From JTS-AC122 sp050246015 (lineage in GTDB: Bacteria; Planctomycetota; Phycisphaerae; Phycisphaerales; UBA1924): DNA of 64,000 bases. Below are positions 26,570-34,378 of the stretch, piece after piece. Under the pieces are notes generated by a model, which worked only from the letters and a program-made list of their open reading frames with translations, made no database searches and was not told the origin of the DNA. Positions within the stretch are counted from its first letter, which is position 1, and each line of letters starts with the position of its first letter. The DNA is taken from the NCBI GenBank assembly GCA_050246015.1, contig JBFWWU010000002.1, positions 309,443 to 373,442 of the forward strand, read 5' to 3'. The translations under genes and the position numbers were made by a program.

Positions 26570-29011
26570 ATGACCGCACTCTTGAGCGAGGAATCCCTGC
26601 ACGTGTCGAAGTCGCCGCGCTCCGCCTCGAGCAAATCCGAACGTTCCGCACCGCTGCGGGCCACGGCCGAGACGATGGCCGCCAAGCAGCGGGACATCTC
26701 GGTCTCCGAGTTCTTCGCGAAGAACCGGCACCTGCTGGGATTCGACAATCCGCGCAAGGCGCTGCTGACGGCGGTAAAGGAGGCGGTGGACAACTCGCTG
26801 GATGCGTGCGAAGAGGCGGGGATCCTGCCGGACATCACGGTGGTGATTGAGGATCTGGAGGAAGGGAACAAGGGATCGAGGGATCAAGGGACCAAGGGGG
26901 ACGAGAAGGCGGGGAAGAAGAGCAAGGCGAATCAGTCGTCGCGGTATCGCGTGACGGTGGTGGACAACGGGCCGGGGATCGTGCGCAAGCAGGTCGAGAA
27001 CGTGTTCGGGCGTCTGCTGTTTGGGTCGAAGTTTCACCGGCTGAAGATGTCGCGCGGGCAGCAGGGGATCGGCATCTCCGCGGCGGGGATGTACGGGCTG
27101 ATCACCACCGGGAAGCCGATGCTGATCCAAACCCGTCCGAAGGCGAACCAGCCGGCGCACCACATCGAACTCGCGATGAACACGAAGACGAACCGGGCGG
27201 AAGTGACGGTGGACGATGAGACGGACGACTTTCCGCTGTCGCGGCTGCGGGACCTGTCTCCCGGGACGCGCGAACTTGCGTCGCAGGGGCAGTTCCTGAG
27301 CGGGCGCGACTATTCGACCGGGACGAGCGTCAGCATCGAGCTCGAAGGGCGGTACCAGAAGGGGCGGGGCTCGGTGGACGAGTTCCTGGAACTCACGGCG
27401 ATCGCGAACCCGCACGCGCGGATCACGTTCGTCCCGCCCGCGAAGATCAGCGCGGGAGATGACGAGAACGCGGAGTTGGAGTTTGAATCGCGACGCAAGA
27501 GCAGGAAGAGCACGATCGGCGTGGTGGGGGACGACGAGGCGCCCGGCGAGGTCGCGGATGCAACGACGGCGAACGACGAACCGGCACCGGCTCAGCCGAT
27601 CACAACGCAGGAGAGCGGAGGGGTGACGGTGTTTCCGCGCGCGGTGACCGAGTTGCCCCCGGAGACCAAGGAGATCCAGCCGCACCCGAAGGGGATCGAA
27701 CTGGGGACGCTGCTGCAAATGCTCAAGGACTACGAGGTGGCGGAGAAGGGAGGGACGCTGTACACGTTTCTGCAGGAACGATTCTGCCGGATATCAGCAT
27801 CGTCGGCGTCGGGCTTCTGCGAGAAGATCGGGGTGACAAGCCGGACGAAGGTGTCGGGGATCGAGCCGCCGCAGGCCGAGGCGTTGTACAAAGAGTTTCA
27901 GGAGGCGAAGCTGGCGCCGCCGCCGACGGATTGCCTGGCGCCGATCGGGGTGCGTCAGTTGCTGGCGGGGCTGCTCAAGGGGGTGCGAGCGGAGTTCTAC
28001 GCGGCTTCGTCGCGGGAGCCGGACGTGTACCGTGGGAGGCCGTTTCAGATCGAGGCGGCGATCGCGTTCGGCGGGGACTTGCCGAAGGACGATTCGGCGC
28101 GGGTGATCCGGTTTGCGAACCGGGTGCCGTTGCTGTTCCAGCAGTCGGCGTGTTCGAGTTTCAAGAGCGTGAGCGAGACGAACTGGCGGAACTACGACTT
28201 GCAGCAGCCGCGGGGGTCGGTGCCGGTGGGGCCGCTGGTGATCATGATCCACATGGCGAGCGTGTGGGTGCCGTTCACGAGTGAATCGAAGGAAGCGATC
28301 GCGGACTACGACGAGATCCGCAAGGAGATGAAACTGGCGCTGATGGAGTGCGGGCGGAAACTGGGGACATACCTGAAGAAGCGGGCGAAGATGCGCCGCG
28401 AGGGGGAACGCCGGGATGTGTTCCAGAAGTACATCGGCGAGATTGCGCTGGCCATCAGTCAGGTGACCGGGGAAGACGCCAAGCGTCTGTATGAGGCGCT
28501 GTTGGAACAGGCCAGGAAGAAGACCGCCGTCGCGGACATGCAGCTTGATGAAGAGGGCAAGCGGGTGAAGGAGGAGGACGCGGAGGACCAGGAGGGTGTG
28601 ATCATCGTCGAGCAAGGGGGCCAGGGGAGCGATCTTCCCGGGCCGACCGCGGCGCCAGAGGATGAAGAACCGGCCAAGCGTGCGCGGCGGGGCGGACGGT
28701 CGGCATCGGGCCCGGTGGGGCGAAGCGCTCGTGCGAGCGAAGATCCCTTCCGGCAATCCAGCGCGGAAGCCGCGATGTTAAAGGTGGCGTCGATGCGCGC
28801 CGAGGATGACGAGCCGCGCCTGATTGACACGCGCGGGGGGTCGAAGAAGCGCGGGGGCGGCGGGTCGTCCGGTGCGTCCACGTCGGGCGGCGCGCGGTCG
28901 GCGCCGGTGCCCGCCAAGCCGGCGGCGAATCCCGTGGCGCCGGTGGCCAAACCGAAGTTGCGACTTGTCAACGGGAAGTTGGTGCCGGTGGATCAGCCGC
29001 GGCTGTTCTAA
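26570..29011 (+). CDS. top6B: DNA topoisomerase VI subunit B (GHKL ATPase)
   Basis: 813 residues. The ATP-driven gate of type IIB topoisomerase, best known from archaea and plants. The GHKL ATPase has the N-box EAVDNSLDA (71-79), G1 motif VVDNGPGI (130-137) and G2 motif RGQQGIGISAAGMYG (162-176). A helix-2-turn-helix region follows near residues 430-500 (TDCLAPIGVRQLLAGL), then the transducer domain. Insertions relative to the archaeal protein are a Lys/Gly-rich loop at about 97-124, an acidic loop near 310-350 and a disordered C-terminal extension of about 140 residues. The start is ATG 26570, which has GGAGGG about 10 bases upstream. The partner subunit A (Spo11-like) is not in this window. 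The stop overlaps the convergent gene's stop. Confidence 0.93.
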   Translation: MTALLSEESLHVSKSPRSASSKSERSAPLRATAETMAAKQRDISVSEFFAKNRHLLGFDNPRKALLTAVKEAVDNSLDACEEAGILPDITVVIEDLEEGNKGSRDQGTKGDEKAGKKSKANQSSRYRVTVVDNGPGIVRKQVENVFGRLLFGSKFHRLKMSRGQQGIGISAAGMYGLITTGKPMLIQTRPKANQPAHHIELAMNTKTNRAEVTVDDETDDFPLSRLRDLSPGTRELASQGQFLSGRDYSTGTSVSIELEGRYQKGRGSVDEFLELTAIANPHARITFVPPAKISAGDDENAELEFESRRKSRKSTIGVVGDDEAPGEVADATTANDEPAPAQPITTQESGGVTVFPRAVTELPPETKEIQPHPKGIELGTLLQMLKDYEVAEKGGTLYTFLQERFCRISASSASGFCEKIGVTSRTKVSGIEPPQAEALYKEFQEAKLAPPPTDCLAPIGVRQLLAGLLKGVRAEFYAASSREPDVYRGRPFQIEAAIAFGGDLPKDDSARVIRFANRVPLLFQQSACSSFKSVSETNWRNYDLQQPRGSVPVGPLVIMIHMASVWVPFTSESKEAIADYDEIRKEMKLALMECGRKLGTYLKKRAKMRREGERRDVFQKYIGEIALAISQVTGEDAKRLYEALLEQARKKTAVADMQLDEEGKRVKEEDAEDQEGVIIVEQGGQGSDLPGPTAAPEDEEPAKRARRGGRSASGPVGRSARASEDPFRQSSAEAAMLKVASMRAEDDEPRLIDTRGGSKKRGGGGSSGASTSGGARSAPVPAKPAANPVAPVAKPKLRLVNGKLVPVDQPRLF

Positions 29012-29943
29012 GTGGCCGTCGCGGCCCGGACGATCGCGCCGGGAAGATCCAGCGCGAGGTCGTCATCGGGGTCGGCGTCGGGAGCGCCGGTGAAGTGATC
29101 GGCGCGGATCTGCTCAAGAAACGCCAGCCCGCTGAGGAGTTGCATGCGTCCGTCGTCATGCTCAACGATGGCGGTGCAGTTCTCGACCCAGTCGCCGCAG
29201 TTGTAGTACTCGATCTGTCCGCTCTCTCGCGGTTCGGCGCTCTGAACGGTTGCCCGACGGATCTCGGGTTTATGGATGTGACCACAGACGACGCCGTCGA
29301 ATCCGTGCGTGCGGGCATCGGCGACGAGCGCGTCCTCAAAGCGAGAGACGTAGTTACAGGCCGACTTGACTCGGAGTTTGATGGCCTGAGAGAGGGACCA
29401 GTATTTCATCCCGAGTCGCGCGCGGATGCGGTTGTAGCGGGTGTTGAGGACGACGAGCCTGTCGTACGCCCAGCTACCGAGGATGGACAGGAGCCGGGCG
29501 TGCGTGACGGCGAGGTCGAACTGATCGCCGTGGGTCACGAGCAGGCGCCGGCCGTCGGCGGTGACGTGCGTGGCGGAGAGGACGATCTGGATGCCGCCGA
29601 AGTTAAGCCCGGCGTACATGCGGGCGTGCTCATCATGATTTCCGGGGATCATGCGGATCGAGGTGCCGTTCTTGGCCATTTTGAGGAGGCGCTTGACAAC
29701 GCGGTTGTGGGATTCGGGCCAGTGCCAGCGTCCTCGCAGGCGCCACATGTCGATGATGTCGCCGACCAGGTACAGGGATTGACACTCGACGTGCTTGAGG
29801 AAATCGGCGACGTCGTCGGCGCGGCATCCGGAACTGCCCAGGTGCAGGTCGCTGATGAATACCGCGCGGTAGGGCAACTTGGTGGGCAACGACAACCTCC
29901 GGCGAGCGCGACCCCGCGAGCCGACACGGGACGAACCAGACAC
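29008..29943 (-). CDS. LpxH-like calcineurin-family phosphoesterase
   Basis: 311 residues. Calcineurin-type dinuclear metal site: FISDLHLG (D32, H34), GDIID (61-65), GNHDEH (about 98) and CGHIHKPE (about 210). The layout and the internal helical insert match the UDP-2,3-diacylglucosamine diphosphatase group (LpxH-like), which removes UMP during lipid A synthesis. Many such homologues in non-proteobacteria are unproven. The Asp-rich C-terminal tail (DADPDDDLALDL) is not part of the fold. It is convergent with top6B, with stop codons overlapping by 4 bases. Confidence 0.75.
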   Translation of the reverse strand: MSGSSRVGSRGRARRRLSLPTKLPYRAVFISDLHLGSSGCRADDVADFLKHVECQSLYLVGDIIDMWRLRGRWHWPESHNRVVKRLLKMAKNGTSIRMIPGNHDEHARMYAGLNFGGIQIVLSATHVTADGRRLLVTHGDQFDLAVTHARLLSILGSWAYDRLVVLNTRYNRIRARLGMKYWSLSQAIKLRVKSACNYVSRFEDALVADARTHGFDGVVCGHIHKPEIRRATVQSAEPRESGQIEYYNCGDWVENCTAIVEHDDGRMQLLSGLAFLEQIRADHFTGAPDADPDDDLALDLPGAIVRAATAT

Positions 29944-30058
29944 ACTTGATGAAGAGATCGGTGAAGTGTGCCACGGACCCGCAGCGGGGTGCGGGCCGGT
30001 GCGCTAAGAGAGCGCGAAACTGCGAGGGGTGCTTGCGTTGTTCGTACCGCTGGATCGT

Positions 30059-30922
30059 TCAGGAACCCAGCAGCGCGACGACCACGCGGCGGTTCTGGTC
30101 CGATACGACGACGCCGCCCGCGGGCTCCTCGGTGACGCCGAAGCCAACGAGGTCCTTGACGGCGATCTTGGCGTCGATGGGGACGATGACTTCGCCAGTG
30201 GCGGCGATGTCGAAGACGCCGCCGTCGATCGGGTGGTTCTGCGCCTTGTCGATGATCCAAAGTTGGTACTGGCGTGAGGCTGGGTCGTTGGCCGGCGCGC
30301 CGCGGAAGACCATGTACCCCTTCTGGAGTTGCTGATTCCAGACGACGCGGCCCTTGATATCGGCGGCGCCGGCAAAGGGGACACCGCCCTGGTCGCTGGG
30401 CTTGGCGGGCCAAGCGCCCCAGTCCCGCGAGACGGTCCCGGGGGCGGCGTCAATGGAGCGGGCCAACTCGATGGCGCTGATGGCGCCGCCTTGGCCGGCG
30501 CTCCGGACCCAGAGCAGAGCCGCGAGGGTGAGGCACGCCGCCGCCGCGAGCCAGCCGCCCCACACGACCAGCCGGGGCGTTCGACGCGGAGACGGGATCG
30601 TGCCGGAGCGCGGGGTGGTGGCGGCGGGGCCGGACGACGCCGCGCGGATCGCGCGGGCCGAGGCGACTTCGCTCGTTGCTGCCTGAATCAACTTCGCCCG
30701 CAGGTCCATCGGGATCGGATGGGCGCTGGGGGCAACAAGTCCGCGGGTGAGCGCGGCGGCCGCCAGGTCGATCGAATCGTCGTCATCAACCCCGGCCTCG
30801 ACGAAGAGGACATCGAGTTCGGCGGCTTCGATCTCGTTGAGGCCCGAGGAGGCGCGATCGGCGAGCAGGTCCATCAGGCGCTCGCGCTTGGAAGCAGGCA
30901 AGTTGAAGTCGCGGGGGGTCAT
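30059..30922 (-). CDS. Anti-sigma factor of the RskA/anti-sigma-K type
   Basis: 287 residues. An N-terminal cytoplasmic sigma-binding region (about 1-110; ERLMDLLADRASSGLNEIEA) is followed by one membrane helix near 125-142 (VWGGWLAAAACLTLAALLWV) and a periplasmic RskA-type domain (about 180-285) with the family pattern YMVFRGAPANDPASRQYQLW. It should sequester the adjacent ECF sigma factor until released by regulated proteolysis. The ATG overlaps the sigma stop by 4 bases, which is typical for such pairs. Confidence 0.88.
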   Translation of the reverse strand: MTPRDFNLPASKRERLMDLLADRASSGLNEIEAAELDVLFVEAGVDDDDSIDLAAAALTRGLVAPSAHPIPMDLRAKLIQAATSEVASARAIRAASSGPAATTPRSGTIPSPRRTPRLVVWGGWLAAAACLTLAALLWVRSAGQGGAISAIELARSIDAAPGTVSRDWGAWPAKPSDQGGVPFAGAADIKGRVVWNQQLQKGYMVFRGAPANDPASRQYQLWIIDKAQNHPIDGGVFDIAATGEVIVPIDAKIAVKDLVGFGVTEEPAGGVVVSDQNRRVVVALLGS

Positions 30923-31476
30923 AGCGCCACCCCCAGTCCCGAAGCCTTTGACTGATCGAGCAGTTCACGGATGCGGATCAAGCCGCGCCTGACGTGCGTC
31001 TTGACGGTCCCCAGGGGCAGGCCGGTCGATTCGGCGATGCGCTCGTGGGACATGCCCTGGATGACGGACATTCGGATGACATTCTGCTGCTCGGGACGAA
31101 GCGACTGCAGGGCTTTGACGGCGATCGCCGCCTCGTCATGGGAGTCGAGCATCGGCGCCGGCTCGTCGTGCGCGAGTGACGTGATGTCAACGGTTGCGCG
31201 TTCGGTGGCGCGCCGCGCGGCCCGGCGCCGTCGATCGATCAGGCGGCGCCGGGCGATCATGGCGATGAACGTGGCCTCGGACGCGACGGACGGATCGAAG
31301 CGGGAGGCGCTGCGCCAGACATCGGTGAAGATCTCCTGGACGGCGTCCTCGGCGTCGGACTGCCCGGCGCCGGCGCGACGCGCCAGCGCCCAAACCAGGC
31401 CGCCATAGCGATCGAGCACCTCGGCGATCGCCGAAGAGTCCCCCTCCGCGATGCGTTGAAGAAGTCGTTCGCCCAC
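30919..31476 (-). CDS. ECF RNA polymerase sigma factor (SigK-like)
   Basis: About 185 residues from GTG 31476, which follows AGGAG at a somewhat long 12-base distance; upstream in-frame GTGs (31536 and 31578) would add an unconserved N-terminus. Region 2 is clear (LVWALARRAGAGQSDAEDAVQEIF, split here by the usual region 2.2 to 2.3), followed by a basic loop (LIDRRRRAARRATER) and region 4 with the helix-turn-helix QGMSHERIAESTGLPLGTVK. It is coupled to the anti-sigma gene. The pairing with RskA and a nearby fasciclin gene is like the mycobacterial SigK module. Confidence 0.9.
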   Translation of the reverse strand: MGERLLQRIAEGDSSAIAEVLDRYGGLVWALARRAGAGQSDAEDAVQEIFTDVWRSASRFDPSVASEATFIAMIARRRLIDRRRRAARRATERATVDITSLAHDEPAPMLDSHDEAAIAVKALQSLRPEQQNVIRMSVIQGMSHERIAESTGLPLGTVKTHVRRGLIRIRELLDQSKASGLGVAL

Positions 31477-31833
31477 GCGTGCCGCTTGCTCCTGAGGCTG
31501 AGTCGATCGTCGCCTGCACGTCTGGTGCGATCGCACCTTGGGGGGACCTGCGTTCGGCGATCGGATTGGGGTCAACACACACGTCACGTCACACCGCAGG
31601 GTAGTCCGCGGTCGTCGGCCGGCAAGACGTACACGCGCACGTCCAGCACGGGAGACCAACGGTAGTTCGATTCGGGCGGCCCGGTGGATTCAGCCAAGCC
31701 GGTGAAATTGTCAGATGCAGCGATCCCGAGACGAAGCGCAAGTGGGAGCGACGGACGGACCGAACGAAAGGCTGGACGCCGATTCGCACCGGCGTCCAGC
31801 CAGATCAAGCGCGGCTCGCCGCGCACAAGGAGA
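31477..31833. other. Intergenic region between the fasciclin and sigma genes
   Basis: About 357 bases. A longer start for the sigma gene could use part of it. No promoter motif could be fixed; if the sigma factor is autoregulated its own promoter should lie here. Confidence 0.3.
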
Positions 31834-32808
31834 TCACTTCGGCATGATGACGCTGTCGATGACGTGGATCACGCCGTTGCTTGTTTCGATGTCGGTCTTG
31901 GTCACCGTGGCGCTGTCCACCATGAGCGACTTGCCGTTCTTCTTGAGAGACAATGCCTGGCCGTTGAGGGTCTTGGCTTCGTGCAGTTTCATCGCGTCAT
32001 CCGCATAGACGCGGCCGGAAACGACGTGGTATTTCAGGATCGCGGCGAGCGTGTCCTTGTTTTCCGGCTTGCCAAGCATCGCGAGAGTTTCCTTGGGGAG
32101 CTTGGCGAAGGCCTCGTCGGTGGGCGCGAAGACGGTGAAGGGCCCCTCGCCGCTGAGGGCGTCGGCGAGTCCCGCGGCCTTCACGAGGGACACGAGCGTT
32201 GTGAACTTGGCGGCGACCGCGGTATCGACGATGTTCTTGGTTTCGGGCATGAGCACCCTGTCGATGACGTGGATCACGCCGTTGGATGCCTCGATGTCGG
32301 TCTTGGTCACTTTGGACTTGTCGATGGAGACGACGCCCTCGTTCACCGAGATGTCGACGCGCTGCCCGCCGAGCGTCGCCGCGTTCGGCATGCCGACGAC
32401 CTTCTCGGCCTTGACAGCGCCCTTCACGACGTGGTACTTGAGGATCGCGACGAGGGTGGCCTTGTTCTCGGGCTTGAGCAGATCCTCGACGGTTCCCTTG
32501 GGGAGTTTGGCGAAGGCTTCGTCGGTGGGCGCGAAGACGGTGAAGGGCCCTTCGCCGCTGAGGGCGTCGGCGAGGCCGGCGGCGGTGAGGGCCGCGGTGA
32601 GCGTCTTGAACGTCCCGGCCTTCTGGGCGACTTCGACGATGGTGGGTGCGTCACGCTCGGTCACCAGCGCGACGTGCGCGATGCCGGCGCCTCCGTTGTT
32701 TCCGCACGCTGATTGGGACGACTGCTTGTCGCCGCACTGACCGGACGCGGCGGCAACGCCGGCAAGCAGCGCGGACAGACCGATGGCACACGTGATTCGA
32801 TGATGCAC
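31834..32808 (-). CDS. Secreted protein with two fasciclin (FAS1) domains
   Basis: 324 residues. The start is GTG 32808 with AGGAG 6 bases upstream. A signal peptide (about 1-23) is followed by two tandem FAS1 domains (about 55-188 and 190-323), each with the family motifs FTVFAPTDEAFAKLP and GVIHVIDRVLMP / GVIHVIDSVIMP. FAS1 domains are extracellular adhesion modules. The two copies share almost identical DNA, with 63 of 65 bases the same in one stretch, so the duplication is recent or subject to gene conversion. It lies upstream of an ECF sigma/RskA pair on the same strand. Confidence 0.92.
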   Translation of the reverse strand: MHHRITCAIGLSALLAGVAAASGQCGDKQSSQSACGNNGGAGIAHVALVTERDAPTIVEVAQKAGTFKTLTAALTAAGLADALSGEGPFTVFAPTDEAFAKLPKGTVEDLLKPENKATLVAILKYHVVKGAVKAEKVVGMPNAATLGGQRVDISVNEGVVSIDKSKVTKTDIEASNGVIHVIDRVLMPETKNIVDTAVAAKFTTLVSLVKAAGLADALSGEGPFTVFAPTDEAFAKLPKETLAMLGKPENKDTLAAILKYHVVSGRVYADDAMKLHEAKTLNGQALSLKKNGKSLMVDSATVTKTDIETSNGVIHVIDSVIMPK

Positions 32809-32967
32809 GGGTCACTCCTGTGATGTGATGTTGATGCGGGCAACACCCCGCTCGTGCCCGGATAGCGCCGGGACACAAGGGATTCGGAGTGCATCGCGGG
32901 TCAGATTCACGAATCGGTCAAGATTCGCGGGCTGGGTGTGGAGGCCCCGGCGGATTCCCGTGGGCGC

Positions 32968-34143
32968 TTAGCCGTTCCACTTCTTCAGCGCCGGCCCGGT
33001 GTATTCGCTCAATGGACGGATGAGGCGGTTGTCGGCGTGCTGCTCCATGATGTGAGCGCACCAACCCGTGACCCGGCTGGCGACAAAGATCGGGGTGTAC
33101 TGCGGGACGGGGATCCCCATGACGAAGTAGGTCATGCCGCAGGGGAAGTCCACGTTGGGGTGGATCTTCTTGTCGCGGAGCATGATCGCCTCGACGACGT
33201 CGCCGATCTGGAACCACTTGAGAAAGTCGGGCCCCTTTTTCCTGGCGATCTCGCGTCCCAGGGCGTTGAGGATCGGGGCGCGGTGGTCGCCGTTCTTGTA
33301 CACGCGGTGCCCGAAGCCCATGAGTTTGCGCTTGGTCTTGAAGGCATTCTGCATGAAGTCGTTGATCTTGGGCTCGTCGGCGCTGCCGCCGGTGAACTGG
33401 TTGATTTCTCGGAGCATCTCCATGGCCATCTCGTTGGCGCCGCCGTGGAGCGGGCCCTTGAGGGCGGCGATCCCGCCGCAGACGGCGCCGTGCATGTCGC
33501 TCAGCGTGCCGGCGATGACGCGGGAGGTGAAGGTGCTGGCGTTGAGATCGTGCTCGGCGTAGAGGATGAGGGAGACGTCCATGACGCGGGCGAACTCGTC
33601 GCTGGGGCGCTGGCCGGTCATGAGGTAGAGCAGGTTGGCGGCGTGGGAGAGCGAGGGGTCGCCGCCGGTCTCGGGGTCGACCATCGGCTTGCCGTCGATG
33701 ACGGTCTGCATGTGCCCGATGATGCTGGGGATCTTGGCCAGGAGGCGTTTGGCCTTGCGCAGGTTGGCGTCTGGTGTCACGGATTGGGCGTCGTGGTCCA
33801 TGTTTCCCAGGATGGACACACACGTGCGCAGGACGTCCATGGGGACGGCGGTGCCGGCCTTGAGCATCGGGCCGGCGAGCCTGAGGTAGTCGATGACTTC
33901 GCGCGGCACGGCCCGCTCGGCGATGATCTCGCCCTTGAAGCGGGAGAGTTCGGTGTCGCTGGGCTTATGACCCTCCAGCAGCAGGAAGGCGACCTGCTCG
34001 AACGTCGCGTGCTTCGCCAGGTCATGGATTTCGTAGCCGCGGTAGATGAGGGCGCCCTGCTCGACCGAGCAGATGGCGGTCTGCCCGGCGATGACACCTT
34101 CGAGCCCGCGAGCGAATGCCGATGACGGAGATGCTGACGACAT
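32968..34143 (-). CDS. Citrate synthase (short type; 2-methylcitrate synthase possible)
   Basis: 391 residues, the short archaeal/Gram-positive type. The active-site residues are present: His233 in GPLHGGANEM, His279 in GFGHRVYK and Asp332 in NVDFPCG. The enzyme condenses acetyl-CoA and oxaloacetate in the TCA cycle. Short-type enzymes can also act as 2-methylcitrate synthases and sequence alone does not separate the two. The ATG has AGGAG 7 bases upstream. No other TCA or methylcitrate gene is adjacent, so citrate synthase is the more likely role. It is divergent from the APC permease. Confidence 0.93.
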   Translation of the reverse strand: MSSASPSSAFARGLEGVIAGQTAICSVEQGALIYRGYEIHDLAKHATFEQVAFLLLEGHKPSDTELSRFKGEIIAERAVPREVIDYLRLAGPMLKAGTAVPMDVLRTCVSILGNMDHDAQSVTPDANLRKAKRLLAKIPSIIGHMQTVIDGKPMVDPETGGDPSLSHAANLLYLMTGQRPSDEFARVMDVSLILYAEHDLNASTFTSRVIAGTLSDMHGAVCGGIAALKGPLHGGANEMAMEMLREINQFTGGSADEPKINDFMQNAFKTKRKLMGFGHRVYKNGDHRAPILNALGREIARKKGPDFLKWFQIGDVVEAIMLRDKKIHPNVDFPCGMTYFVMGIPVPQYTPIFVASRVTGWCAHIMEQHADNRLIRPLSEYTGPALKKWNG

Positions 34144-34378
34144 GGACTGACTCCTGATGGCGGCGCGACCGACCGTGACCACACTCGGCAGCGCGCCGCG
34201 GTGAACGTGATTCGAGGCACCCCGGGACAGGCGTGCCGAATCGATCGGCGCCGCGGGATGGGTGCGCGGAAACGCATGATATTCAGCCGCGGCGGCGGCA
34301 CGGGTTCGCGGGGCACAAAACTTCTGGCTCGAAAGAACGGCGATCAGGTCGCCTCGCCACGGACCGGCTTGGTCTATC

